Assembly (NCBI GenBank): GCA_963829485.1
Contig: CAWHIK010000008.1
Location: 310,001-374,000, forward strand
Length of the DNA: 64,000 bases
DNA from: JBGPQJ01 sp963829485
Lineage (GTDB): Bacteria > Chloroflexota > Anaerolineae > Anaerolineales > Villigracilaceae
Direction of reading: 5' to 3'
Below, in pieces: positions 24,355-33,016 of the stretch; positions within the stretch are counted from its first letter, which is position 1, and each line of letters starts with the position of its first letter. The translations under genes and the position numbers were made by a program. Under the pieces are notes generated by a model. The model saw only the letters and a program-made list of their open reading frames with translations, made no database searches and had not been told where the DNA came from.

Positions 24355-25021
24355 TCATGCCAGCGCCGAGCGCAATGCCCGCACTCCGGCTGCCGGTCCC
24401 TGCGGATGTTTGAACACGGCATTTCCCGCCACGTACGCTGTTGCGCCTGCCTTTTTCAGCGAGGGAATGGTCTGCTCGGAAACGCCACCATCCACCTCAA
24501 GCCAGGCCGGGGACCCGATCTCATCCAGCATGCGGCGGACCTCAGCCACCTTCGTCAGCATCCCGGCGATGAATGCCTGCCCGCCGAAACCGGGGTTGAC
24601 CGTCATCACCAGCACCAGGTCAGCGAGGGGAAGTACAGGCTGAAGCAATTCTGCAGGGGTGGACGGATTGAGTGTTACGCCTGCTTTCACCCCCAATGAT
24701 TTGATGAATTTCAAAGTGTCCGGCAATTGAGGGCAGGCCTCCACGTGGACGGTCAACCGGTCTGCGCCGGCTTTGGCGAAGGCTCTCGATCATCCGTTCA
24801 GGCTGTTCGATCATCAGGTGGACATCCAGTGGCAGCTTGGTCCCGCGCCGGCAAGCCTCGACGATCATCGGCCCCACCGTGATGTTGGGGACGAACGCGC
24901 CGTCCATGACATCGACGTGGATCCAGTCTGCCCCGGCGGATTCGCAGGCGGCCAGTTCCCGGCCTAGATTTACAAAGTCAGCAGAAAGGATGGAGGGGGC
25001 AAGGATGAGGTTCGCGGGCAT
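24355..25021 (-). pseudogene. rpe: Ribulose-phosphate 3-epimerase, one frameshift
   Basis: TIM-barrel epimerase of the pentose phosphate pathway, interconverting ribulose-5-P and xylulose-5-P. The first part (ATG at 25021, LAPSILSADFVNLG, ADWIHVDVMDGAFVPNIT, LDVHLMIEQPERM) and the second (LTVHVEACPQ, AGVTLNPSTP, VMTVNPGFGGQAF, EVDGGVSEQT) lie in different frames with the break near 24783. Reading FAKAGADRLTVHVEA across the break restores a normal ~221-aa enzyme. Metal ligands (His, Asp, His, Asp) are all present. Since this is usually essential and nothing else is damaged, a one-base sequencing error is the likely cause. Confidence 0.9.
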
Positions 25022-25029
25022 GGCGCGAA

Positions 25030-26181
25030 TCAACGGTTGTACAACTGGAAAATATAGACCCAGAACGGCAGCAAGCCTAACACAGCGACCATGGCAAACA
25101 GACCCAGCAGCACAGCGCCCCAATCAATGCCCAGGTCAGACTCTGCGGAGTTGCCGGAAAATTCCACGGACACCTGCTCGGACGCGGCGTAAGCCATTTT
25201 CTTCGGTTTGGGCTGCGTGACCGGGCGTGAGACGGGTTTGGATGCAGCCGAAGCGGCGCCTTGCGGCTTGGTGCCGGGAGGCGCGGACTGCATCGTCGCT
25301 GCGGCACCGGGATGAATGGAGGGCGACGCCTCGGGGGTCAACTGCAAAGCGGGGGTCGAATTGCCGAAACTCATCAAGACACGCCCCAGCTGGTCCGCCG
25401 TCCGGTAACGCGCGGAAGGTTCCTTGGAGAGCGTCTTCAGGACGATCTGCTCCAGCGCGGGAGAAATGGTCGGGTTGAAATCTCTCAAGGGGCGGGGGAT
25501 CAGTTCCCGGTGCATCTCGGCCAGGATCTCGGGACGGGTGGCGATGAACGGAGTTTTACCGGTCAGCATTTCGTAGAGAACCACCCCCAGCGAGTACACG
25601 TCGGAGGCGGGAGTGGGAGCGAGGCCGGCGGCCTGTTCGGGCGAGAAATAAAGCGGCGAACCCCATACGACCTCGGAGTGTTCGTCCGGGTGTATGGTGG
25701 CGAGGGCGCGGGCAATTCCGAAGTCGCCCACCTTCAGGCGCATGTCGGGCGTGACCAGCATGTTATGCGGCTTGACGTCGCAGTGCACCAGCCCGGCGCG
25801 GTGGGCGTAACCGATGCCGGCGCACGCCTGCACCATCAGCGGGATGGCATCGTCCGGTGGGATGCGCCCAAGAGCGGTGATCATCTCTTTGAGCATCTTG
25901 CCCGGAACATACTCCATCACGATGAAGAGCTGGCCTTTATCGAAACCGAAATCGTGGATGGTGACGATGTTGGGATGGGACAGGTTGGCCGCCGCCTTGG
26001 CCTCCTGCCGGAAGCGCTCCTGGAACTCCTGATCGCCGGCATTCTCGTCGCGCAGGATCTTGATGGCGACGTACCGCTCGAGCATCAGGTCGCGGGCGCG
26101 GTAGACTTCCGCCATGCCGCCGACGCCGAGGCTTTCGATGAGCTGGTAACGATTATTGAGGAGAGTGGACGGGTTGGTCAT
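25030..26181 (-). CDS. Membrane-anchored Ser/Thr protein kinase with HCD catalytic loop
   Basis: 383-aa Hanks-type kinase: glycine loop LGVGGMAEVY, VAIKIL (Lys), catalytic loop GLVHCDVKPHNML, DFG in VGDFGIAR, then WGSPLYFSPEQAAG. The Arg of the usual HRD is Cys, so this is a non-RD kinase, which are often not controlled by activation-loop phosphorylation. After residue ~275 comes a Pro/Ala/Ser-rich linker and one C-terminal membrane helix (~355-375), ending FQLYNR, so almost nothing lies outside the cell. It ends 8 nt before rpe, so the two are probably co-transcribed. Confidence 0.93.
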   Translation of the reverse strand: MTNPSTLLNNRYQLIESLGVGGMAEVYRARDLMLERYVAIKILRDENAGDQEFQERFRQEAKAAANLSHPNIVTIHDFGFDKGQLFIVMEYVPGKMLKEMITALGRIPPDDAIPLMVQACAGIGYAHRAGLVHCDVKPHNMLVTPDMRLKVGDFGIARALATIHPDEHSEVVWGSPLYFSPEQAAGLAPTPASDVYSLGVVLYEMLTGKTPFIATRPEILAEMHRELIPRPLRDFNPTISPALEQIVLKTLSKEPSARYRTADQLGRVLMSFGNSTPALQLTPEASPSIHPGAAATMQSAPPGTKPQGAASAASKPVSRPVTQPKPKKMAYAASEQVSVEFSGNSAESDLGIDWGAVLLGLFAMVAVLGLLPFWVYIFQLYNR

Positions 26182-26301
26182 GGATGCTTCCCTTCGGGAT
26201 TATATCACGCAGGAGAAACAGGCTGATTCCGGCATCCATGGATAAAAACATCCCTTTTTTCCTGGTTTTAGAAGACGAAGGAGAGCGCCTCGCTGAGCGG
26301 G

Positions 26302-26391
26302 GAGATCTTGCCCCCTTGAATGCCCGCACGCTCCGCTCAGGACATCGCACAGGGACCTTCGGCGGTCAATGCCCGGCTGGGTCGGAGACCC
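26302..26391 (+). repeat. Dispersed repeat, copy A
   Basis: About 90 nt similar to copy B at 27143-27230. Shared blocks include gcccccttgaatg against gcccccttacatc, cgctccgctcaggac against cgctccgctcaggat, and gcggtcaatgcccggctggg against gccggtcaattctcggctag. It lies just upstream of the kinase gene at 26181, in non-coding DNA. Confidence 0.55.
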
Positions 26392-26492
26392 ACGCTGAGC
26401 GAGAACCAGGGTGGCGCGGTAATGCGGGAGTTCTTTAGTAAAAATCCGGCAAGATCGAAGGACCCTACGAAGTGTCGATGTACAAATCTTAG

Positions 26493-26890
26493 TTAAGCCA
26501 CAGTCCCTTCAATTTTCTTTGGAAATAGATCAGTAGTTTGATATGTTAATGGGAAGATTTCATTTGTTTTTTTATTAATATGCCTTGCTAAATCCTCCTT
26601 GCTGATCAATGGAATTTGGTCAAGTAGTAATGAAAAATCCTTTGACTTTCCATCATCGTCAGAAAGAGAAATCAGGTAAACAAATAAATCGCTTGTTCGA
26701 ACAGCAAGGAATCCTTCTCTTGTTGTCTTGTCATGGAGATGAAACTTAGCTAGCACAAACAGAGCATCGTGGTTTTCTGCTGAATCGGTTTTTACCCAAG
26801 GAGTAACCATGGATTTGTCATATTCTTCGGCCCATGTCCAAGCAGGAGATCCTTAAAGTCCATAATTGATAATTCTTCAATACGTTTCAT
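26493..26890 (-). pseudogene. Hypothetical protein, frameshifted, AT-rich
   Basis: The gene appears to start at 26890 (MKRIEELSIMDFK) and change frame near 26850-26860, continuing SPAWTWAEEYDKSMVTPWV and ending PKKIEGTVA at 26493, about 131 aa when joined. I do not recognise a named family; the WEY-DExxx-WVxP pattern is seen in small orphan proteins of polymorphic-toxin or immunity-like islands, but this is only a resemblance. Codon and base use are clearly more AT-rich than in the surrounding genes, suggesting acquisition from elsewhere. Confidence 0.5.
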
Positions 26891-26946
26891 AGTCTTTTCC
26901 TCGCTTGATGATTATGTCAGTCTTAGTTACGAGGATTGATAATCCT

Positions 26947-27108
26947 TTAAATTATGGTTGTAAACTTTCTCAAAAACTCCGCATCAATTGATGGATTTGA
27001 TAGTTTCTCAATCACTACTGGAACATCTATATCAAGCAGCTTGAATGCTGCAAGCCTTTTCGCTGGGCGCGGGTCTGGTGACCCTGCCCAGATTCTGACC
27101 GCATAGTC
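26947..27108 (-). pseudogene. C-terminal gene remnant fused to repeat DNA
   Basis: Open minus-strand frame of 53 codons without a start codon, ending RKFTTII at a TAA at 26947-26949. The protein-like part (FKLLDIDVPVVIEKL, SIDAEFLRKF) is AT-rich, and its 5' part (AGSPDPRPAKRL) runs into repeat copy B, where the frame closes. It is most simply the tail of a deleted gene joined to a repeat. Confidence 0.4.
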
Positions 27109-27230
27109 TCATGAAAAGATTATACGGCTGTTCTGAGTTGGGGAGACCTGCCCCCTTACATCCACGCTCCGCTCAGGATGCTGTACGGGGACTAATGCCG
27201 GTCAATTCTCGGCTAGGTCAGCCCCTAAAG
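27061..27230 (+). repeat. Dispersed repeat, copy B
   Basis: About 170 nt. The first part (27061-27120) contains the imperfect palindrome ctgggcgcgggtc/gaccctgcccag and is nearly identical to 29449-29510; the second (27143-27230) matches copies A and C. Further inverted repeats follow (ctcggctaggtc near 27218 with gaccttagccgag near 27283). Confidence 0.65.
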
Positions 27231-27354
27231 GGGTGTGCTCCCCCTACGCACCGCTTCGGGGACAAGCCGCTAAGACCTTAGCCGAGTGAGATCATCAGAA
27301 CGGCGAGAAGTGTGGTGATAAAGCTCTCTGAGAAATATCCTTATCGAGAGATAT

Positions 27355-27576
27355 ATGAAAAAAGTTTGTCTTAGAAATATAACCCTTCATGACTCAACCC
27401 GTTGTTTTGATTTAAACCTAACCGAAAAAATCATTACAGATGCCCCAATTTGTGAAAGCGGATCACTAAATTTAATGCAAGCTGGAGGAGATTATGCTAT
27501 GCTTAAACCAAGATTGTCAAAATCATCACCCTTTGTGGTGAAAATAATGATCGAAAATGCTCGACGTGGAATTTAA
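27355..27576 (+). CDS. Small hypothetical protein, doubtful
   Basis: 73-codon ORF (MKKVCLRNITLHDSTRCF at the start, VVKIMIENARRGI at the end) in an AT-rich stretch, ending 40 nt before the sulfatase start. No domain, signal or membrane segment is recognised. A GAGAGA stretch precedes the ATG. It might be a real small gene, or a fragment left in the remnant-rich region; base composition matches the island rather than the sulfatase. Confidence 0.3.
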   Translation: MKKVCLRNITLHDSTRCFDLNLTEKIITDAPICESGSLNLMQAGGDYAMLKPRLSKSSPFVVKIMIENARRGI

Positions 27577-27616
27577 TATTACGATAAACCAAAAAAATCA
27601 GGAGGATCCTGAAATT

Positions 27617-29242
27617 ATGCCCAATCGCCCCAACATCCTTATGATCGTGACCGATCAGGAATATGCCCACCAGCCTATGCCGGCGGAATATGTTTTACCC
27701 AACCGGGATCGCATTCGCGCCCGCGGGGTCACGTTCAACCATCACCATAGCACCACCACCGTGTGCACGCCGTCCCGCTCGGTGATGCTGACGGGCCGGC
27801 ATACGCCGCACACCCGCATGTTCGACAACACCAATTTCGCCTGGATCGACGACATGAAGGCCGATCCGAAAACCTTGCCCACCATCGGGCATATGCTGCG
27901 CGATCTGGGCTACCACACCGTCTATAAAGGCAAGTGGCACCTCTCGGAGTTTCCAGCGAAGGGTTCCCGTGAAGCGATGGAACCCTACGGCTTCTCCGAG
28001 TACCAGGATTGGGGCGATGTGCAAGGCGGCCCGATGGATGGGGTTCTAAAAGATCCGAAGATTGCGGATGAGGCCGTCGACTGGCTGGCGAAGCGCGCTC
28101 CCGAAGTCGCCGCCGCCAAACCTTGGTTCATGACCGTGAACTTCGTCAACCCTCACGATGTGATGTATTTCGATACCGACGCGGAAGAGATGGTCCAGGT
28201 CAAGGCAATGTTCCCGATCTTTGGTGCGCCCGATACGCCGCTCTACCATCAAAAATGGCAGACGACCTTGCCGGCCTCCTTCGACGACGACCTGGAGGGG
28301 CAGCCGCCGGCAGTCCGCAATTACAAGCGCCTATGCGACATGTACTATGGCCGGATACCGATGGATCGCCGGGACATGTGGCACAACCACGTCAACTACT
28401 ATCTCAACTGCCTTCTCGACGTGGACCGGCACATCGGAGCGGTGCTGGATGAGCTGGAAGCGAGCGGTCAGGCCGACAACACGATCGTCATTTTCACCGC
28501 GGATCACGGCGAGCAGGGCGGTGCCCATCACCTGCGCCAAAAAGGCAGCGTGGCGTTCCAGGAATCCGTCAACGTGCCGCTGGTGATCGCCGATCCGCGC
28601 CACCCGGGCGGAAGCCGTACGGATGCGGTGGGTTCTCATCTCGATCTGGTGCCCACGATCCTGGCGTATGCCGGCCTGCCGGACGCCGAGCGGCGGAAAC
28701 GCTACCCGCTCCTGAAAGGACATGATCTCTCAGGCGTGGTGGCCAATCCCGCCTCTGCCGGGCCGCGCGGCAGCAGCGAGAAACCCGGTGCGGGCTCCCT
28801 GCTGACCTACGATATGATCGCCACCATCGACGCGGAATGGTTTAGCCGCAACGCGACCAAGGTGTTTGACGCCGCCGCCCACCAGGCCGGTCAGGAGTTT
28901 CATCGCGGCATGGAGGAGTTCAAAGGCCTCGTCAAAGAGATTGGCGTGCCGAACCTTGAAAAGCGCGAGTTGTTCCGCGGCATCTTTGACGGCCGTTACA
29001 AGCTGGTCCGCTACTTCGGGATGGGTCATTACAACCTGCCCCTCTCGGTTATGGAGCTACAGGCCGATAATGATATCGCTCTCTACGATCTGTTACTGGA
29101 TCCTGAGGAAATGGACAATCTGGCCAACCCGGCCAATCCCAAATACAGTGAAGAATTATTATCGGCCATGAACCAGAAACTCAATGCGCTGATCGCCGAG
29201 GAGATCGGGGAAGATAAAGCCCTGTTCACGCCGCCGAAATAA
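27617..29242 (+). CDS. Sulfatase (alkaline phosphatase superfamily)
   Basis: 541-aa type I sulfatase hydrolysing a sulfate ester. The formylglycine signature is C50-T-P-S-R54 followed by SVMLTGRH, so an anaerobic or FGE-type maturase elsewhere in the genome must convert Cys50. Metal ligands are visible as VTDQE near the N-terminus and FTADHGEQGGAHHL near residue 300. YKGKWHLSEFPAKG is the second active-site block. It is closest in style to choline- or aryl-sulfatases; no signal peptide is seen, so it should act in the cytoplasm. ATG at 27617 is used, with CAGGAGG 11 nt upstream. A terminator follows at 29290. Confidence 0.92.
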   Translation: MPNRPNILMIVTDQEYAHQPMPAEYVLPNRDRIRARGVTFNHHHSTTTVCTPSRSVMLTGRHTPHTRMFDNTNFAWIDDMKADPKTLPTIGHMLRDLGYHTVYKGKWHLSEFPAKGSREAMEPYGFSEYQDWGDVQGGPMDGVLKDPKIADEAVDWLAKRAPEVAAAKPWFMTVNFVNPHDVMYFDTDAEEMVQVKAMFPIFGAPDTPLYHQKWQTTLPASFDDDLEGQPPAVRNYKRLCDMYYGRIPMDRRDMWHNHVNYYLNCLLDVDRHIGAVLDELEASGQADNTIVIFTADHGEQGGAHHLRQKGSVAFQESVNVPLVIADPRHPGGSRTDAVGSHLDLVPTILAYAGLPDAERRKRYPLLKGHDLSGVVANPASAGPRGSSEKPGAGSLLTYDMIATIDAEWFSRNATKVFDAAAHQAGQEFHRGMEEFKGLVKEIGVPNLEKRELFRGIFDGRYKLVRYFGMGHYNLPLSVMELQADNDIALYDLLLDPEEMDNLANPANPKYSEELLSAMNQKLNALIAEEIGEDKALFTPPK

Positions 29243-29289
29243 GGTCCGCAGAAGTAAATTGGAGATCGTTGGTCTCTGACAGCGATGAT

Positions 29290-29322
29290 AGCACAGGTCT
29301 ATAAAGCCTGTGCTGTTTTTTT
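29290..29322 (+). terminator. Intrinsic terminator after the sulfatase
   Basis: agcacagg (29290-29297), 9-nt loop, cctgtgct (29307-29314), then G and seven T. Confidence 0.9.
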
Positions 29323-29448
29323 ATCGGCGCAGACGAGCTGACATTCAACATGGATTTTGTATCCCACAGCGCCGTGACCGGTTATCAAACTTGTTCGGAT
29401 CGATTTCCGCTAGTAGTTACCGAAGTGGATATGGCCTCTTGCTGGGCT

Positions 29449-29580
29449 CGCTGGGCGCGGGTCTGGTGACCCCGCCCAGATTTTGACCGTGAGGTCTCAA
29501 AAAAGATTATATGGCTGTTTGGGCCAAGCAGAGACCTGCCCTCTTGCATCCATTCGCTTCACTCAGGACGTGTGCCTCAA
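29449..29580 (+). repeat. Dispersed repeat, copy C (most of the 29243-29604 gap)
   Basis: About 130 nt matching copy B: cgctgggcgcgggtctggtg is identical, followed by near-identical gaccccgcccagattttgacc and by gagacctgccctcttgcatc. It fills most of the gene-free stretch between the sulfatase terminator and the lipid kinase gene. An inverted 16-nt core is found again at 41318-41333. Confidence 0.7.
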
Positions 29581-29604
29581 AGGGGTAGGTTATAATTCGC
29601 GCGT

Positions 29605-30594
29605 ATGAAAGCCCTCGTGCTCTTCAATCCTGCGGCAGGCCGCATCCCCGTCGCTCCTTTTGTGCACAACGCTGCCAAGGCGCTCACCCGCCTCGGCTGG
29701 CAGGTGGACCTCGAGTCGACTCTCAGCGGCGCACAGACCACCGAACGCGCCAAACAAGCCGCGGGTAATGTGGACGTCGTGTTTGCAGTCGGCGGCGACG
29801 GGACGGTCGGCCAGGTCGCCTCGGGTCTGGCTGGCTCAGAGACTGCGCTGGGCATCCTCCCCGGCGGGACGATGAACGTGTTCGGCGTGGAGATCGGCCT
29901 GCAACCCTTCGCCTGGAACCGGCTGTGGGCGCTCGAGGAAAACATCCGCCTGCTGGCCCACTCGCCCATTCACAGGGTGGATATCGGCCGCTGCAGCGAC
30001 CGTCATTTCATGATGTGGTCTGGCATGGGTCTGGATGCGGTCACGGTCGGGCAGATCGAGCCGCGCCTGCGCGTGGACAAGTTCTTCACTGTGCCCATTT
30101 ACGCCGCACAGGCTGTTTATAACGCCGCCACCTGGAAGGGACAGGAACTGCACATCTGGGTGGATGGCCAGGAAATCAGCGGACAATACCTGATGGCGGT
30201 GGTCAGCAACATTCGTAAATACATCGGCGGGATGGTCACCATCTCCCCCGATGCTTATCTCGACGACGGGCTGATGGACCTGTGGCTGTTCCCCGGTTCG
30301 ACCATGGAGGAAACGGTGCGCCACGCTCTGGAAGTCGCGACGATGCAGCATGTCTCGAGCAAGAGCATCCAGCGCATCAGCTTTCGTAAACTCCGGGTGG
30401 AATCTGCCAGCCCGATCTACCTGCAGATGGACGGCGATCCTGCACCCACCTCGAACCGGGTGGAGGTGGAAGTACTGCACCGTCGGTCTGAGGCTCCTGG
30501 TTCCCGAAAAGTCGTTGTTCATGTTGAAGGAATTAAAGAACAAGGAAAACAATATCCCCGTCGCATCCAGGTAAACCATGGACACACTTTTTAA
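29605..30594 (+). CDS. Diacylglycerol kinase-family lipid kinase
   Basis: 329-aa soluble lipid kinase of the YegS/BmrU/DgkB type. The nucleotide loop is GGDGTVGQ at residues 63-70; LVLFNPAAGR at the N-terminus and ALGILPGGTMNVF are typical. The C-terminal half has the family's beta-sandwich (DAYLDDGLMDLWLFPG, YLQMDGDPAPTS). It phosphorylates diacylglycerol or a related lipid. Its 3' end overlaps the start of the Cax gene by 17 nt, so the two form an operon. Start ATG at 29605. Confidence 0.9.
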   Translation: MKALVLFNPAAGRIPVAPFVHNAAKALTRLGWQVDLESTLSGAQTTERAKQAAGNVDVVFAVGGDGTVGQVASGLAGSETALGILPGGTMNVFGVEIGLQPFAWNRLWALEENIRLLAHSPIHRVDIGRCSDRHFMMWSGMGLDAVTVGQIEPRLRVDKFFTVPIYAAQAVYNAATWKGQELHIWVDGQEISGQYLMAVVSNIRKYIGGMVTISPDAYLDDGLMDLWLFPGSTMEETVRHALEVATMQHVSSKSIQRISFRKLRVESASPIYLQMDGDPAPTSNRVEVEVLHRRSEAPGSRKVVVHVEGIKEQGKQYPRRIQVNHGHTF

Positions 30595-31652
30595 AACTCA
30601 TCAAATCAAAACCTTTATCTCTGCTGCTGGTCTTCGTACCGCTGGCGCTGCTCGCCGAGTACATGCACTGGGATCCTCTGGCGGTCTTCATTATCGCAGC
30701 CATCGGCGTGATTCCCCTGGCAGCCTACATCGGCGAAGCGACAGAAGCCCTCGCAGTCCATACCAGCCCGCGCGCGGGCGCCCTGCTCAACGCCACGCTG
30801 GGCAATGCCGCCGAATTGATCATCACCATTGCCGCCATCCAGCAGGGACTTCTGGAACTGGTGAAAGCCTCCATCACCGGCTCGATCCTGGGAAACCTGC
30901 TGCTCGTACTCGGCCTGTCGATGGTGGTCGGCGGAGTCAAGCACGGCATCCAGACCTTCGACCGCCGTTCCGCGGGGCGCAATGCCGTGCTGCTCCTGCT
31001 GGCGGTCGTCGCCATGCTGGTGCCTTCCACGTTCAGTCACTACATCGGTCCGGATACGAGTGTCCCGGTGGAGGCGTTCAGCATCGGCGTGGCGATCGTC
31101 ATGATCATCCTGTACGGGTTGGGATTGCTGGATGCGGCGCGTTCGCCCCACAGCCCCATCACACACACGACTCCGCATGACTCAGCCCCCCACTGGTCGG
31201 TGCGCACGGCGGTCATCGTCCTGACGGTGACCACGGTCGCCATAGTTTTCCTGTCCGAAGTGCTGGTAGGCTCGGCGGAGTCGGTAGTTGAGACTTACAA
31301 CATCTCCGAGTTCTTCCTCGGCATCATCCTGATCCCCCTGATCGGCAACGTGGCGGAGCACCTGGTGGCCGTGCAATTCGCCGCCAAGAACAAGATGGAC
31401 TTGAGCGTGGAGATTGCCGTCTCGTCGAGCCTGCAGATCGCGCTGTTTGTAGCTCCCCTGCTGGTCTTCATCAGCCTGGCGATGGGCAACCCGATGCAGC
31501 TCATCTTCAACCAGTTCGAGCTGCTTGCCCTGCTCATCGGCGTCATCATCGCCTCGCTCGTCTCCTCCGACGGTGAATCGACCTGGTTGGAGGGCGCGGG
31601 GCTGTTGGCGGTATACATCATTTTCGCACTGGGATTCTTCCTGCTGCCCTAA
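30578..31652 (+). pseudogene. cax: Calcium/proton exchanger (CaCA family, Cax-type), 5' frameshift
   Basis: About 358-aa cation exchanger with two inverted repeats of five to six membrane helices. The two alpha-repeat motifs are TLGNAAELIITIAAI and IGNVAEHLVAVQF, each with the ion-binding Glu; SSSLQIALFVAPLL follows the second. The ATG at 30578 (MDTLFK) is followed by an indel in the T5/A4 run at 30588-30596; one base less gives LIKSKPLSLLLVFVPLALL, a normal first helix, and the frame is then intact to 31652. A homopolymer sequencing error is likely. It would export Ca2+ in exchange for H+. Confidence 0.88.
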
Positions 31653-31669
31653 AAATATGGGATGGCCTT

Positions 31670-32137
31670 GTGAAGCGACTCTTCTTCAATAAAATCACCA
31701 TCGCAGGCGCGTTCGCCCTGGCAGGGATCCTGATCATGGCACTCTTCGCATGGATCTGGTTCTCGCGCCCGCCCTCACCCCCGATGTCCCCGGCTGTGGT
31801 GACGCTCATCCCCGGACCGACCTCCACACCGCTCATCCCGCCCACAGAGACCGTCTCGATGCTGCCTGTGCCGACCTCCACTGCCCTGCCGAACACGATC
31901 GCCATCAACGGTTATGTGATGATCGCCGGCACCGAGGGGTCGGGACTGCGCCTGCGCAACGCGCCCGGCCTGCAAAGCGAGCTGCTGTTCCTCGGAAATG
32001 ATTCGGAGGTCTTCAAGGTGAAGGACGGCCCCGTCCAGGCTGACGACCTGACCTGGTGGTACCTCGAAGCGCCGTATGATACCACCCGTACCGGCTGGGC
32101 CGCGTCCGATTACCTGACCGTAGTTGCATCACCTTAG
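31670..32137 (+). CDS. Membrane-anchored bacterial SH3-domain protein
   Basis: 155-aa protein with an N-terminal signal-anchor helix (ITIAGAFALAGILIMALF), a long Pro/Thr-rich extracellular linker (PGPTSTPLIPPTETVSM), and a C-terminal SH3b domain (~85-155: GSGLRLRNAPGLQSELL, WWYLEAP, TGWAASDYLTV). Such domains bind cell-wall or peptide ligands outside the membrane. Start is GTG at 31670 with GGGATGG upstream. It probably shares a transcript with the Cax and lipid kinase genes. Confidence 0.85.
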   Translation: MKRLFFNKITIAGAFALAGILIMALFAWIWFSRPPSPPMSPAVVTLIPGPTSTPLIPPTETVSMLPVPTSTALPNTIAINGYVMIAGTEGSGLRLRNAPGLQSELLFLGNDSEVFKVKDGPVQADDLTWWYLEAPYDTTRTGWAASDYLTVVASP

Positions 32138-32151
32138 GAATGTGAGTATAT

Positions 32152-32508
32152 ATGGAAGAACGCGCTACTAACATTACTGCCAATCGCGAGGCCATGGAAA
32201 TGACCGTCATATGGGCGGACGGACATACCAGCGTTTATCCCTTCTCGCTGCTGAGGGCGGCCTGTCCCTGTGCCCAATGCAAGGGTGGCCATGAGAAGAT
32301 GTCCGCAGAACCCGACCCCGAAGTGTTCAATGTGATGCTGGAGGACAGCCCGCGTACGCACCTCTCCAACCTCCGCCCGACCGGTTCGTACGGCATCACT
32401 CCCGTCTGGGAGGACGGGCACGACTACGGCATCTACAACTGGCATTATCTGCGCGCGCTGTGTCCCTGCCCGGTATGCAGGAAGCAGACGAAGAAGGTCA
32501 ATCTCTAG
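32152..32508 (+). CDS. DUF971 (GBBH-like N-terminal domain) protein
   Basis: 118-aa protein of the DUF971 family. It has IWADGHTSVYPFSLLR, then CPCAQC and, near the C-terminus, NWHYLRALCPCPVC, two cysteine clusters suited to zinc or an iron-sulfur centre. The domain is the N-terminal part of gamma-butyrobetaine hydroxylases and also a stand-alone protein near Fe-S or metal-handling genes; its function alone is unknown. Start ATG at 32152. Confidence 0.85.
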   Translation: MEERATNITANREAMEMTVIWADGHTSVYPFSLLRAACPCAQCKGGHEKMSAEPDPEVFNVMLEDSPRTHLSNLRPTGSYGITPVWEDGHDYGIYNWHYLRALCPCPVCRKQTKKVNL

Positions 32509-32527
32509 GCGAGATTGCAAAGATTAT

Positions 32528-32966
32528 ATGTACGAAATTCAAGCAGTGATTAGCGATGGCAAAGTCATACAATCAGATATGTTCATAGGGACAAGAATTG
32601 TTAAACTCGCCTCAGAATAAGTCCATGATTCCATTTTCGGAAGAATTTAAAACCGCCAATGGGATTCCCGATCTTCCCTTTACATTCGATGGTGCGAAAA
32701 CTATACATCCCTCAATCGCCGATTTCTGTCGAACAGTATCAGTTCACGGTAAGATTGCATATATCGAAGCGTTTTTCTTCGGTGGTCAAGGAACACAGGC
32801 TTGTTCTTTATGGAATACTGAAATCATGGTTGAGGAGCCCAGAGTTGGCCTGCAATCCATTAACATAGCGCTAAAGTTCCTGGAAGTAAAAAAAGAAGAA
32901 GGTTTAGACGAATTCGATACAATGGGACTTGGTAGTTTCCGAAAAATTGAAGATTGGCTCTACTAA
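32528..32966 (+). pseudogene. Hypothetical protein, frameshifted, AT-rich
   Basis: Start ATG at 32528 (MYEIQAVISDGKVIQSDMF); a missing base near 32613-32618 ends this frame early, while the next frame continues NKSMIPFSEEFKTANGIP, AYIEAFFFGGQGTQACSLW and ends FRKIEDWLY at 32966. Joined length is about 145 aa. I do not recognise the family. The AT-rich composition sets it apart from its neighbours and resembles the 26493 gene; both might be immunity-type or other accessory genes, which is a guess from style only. Confidence 0.55.
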
Positions 32967-32987
32967 AGCAAATGCCACCCAGAAAAA

Positions 32988-33014
32988 GTAGGTCACGTCT
33001 GAGACGTGACCTAC
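32988..33014. terminator. Hairpin of the ggtcacgt family
   Basis: gtaggtcacgtc (32988-32999), loop tga, gacgtgacctac (33003-33014). It lies between two converging genes and can act as a two-way terminator. The same core recurs at 37317, 38778 and 39864. Confidence 0.75.
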
Positions 33015-33016
33015 AG

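Noticed and set aside
26400..26440. T-box riboswitch: agggtgg followed by gcggtaatgcggg looks like the T-box antiterminator sequence.
   Set aside because: The expected NACCGCG does not follow, there is no terminator or aminoacyl-tRNA synthetase gene downstream, and the surrounding 90 nt belong to a dispersed repeat.
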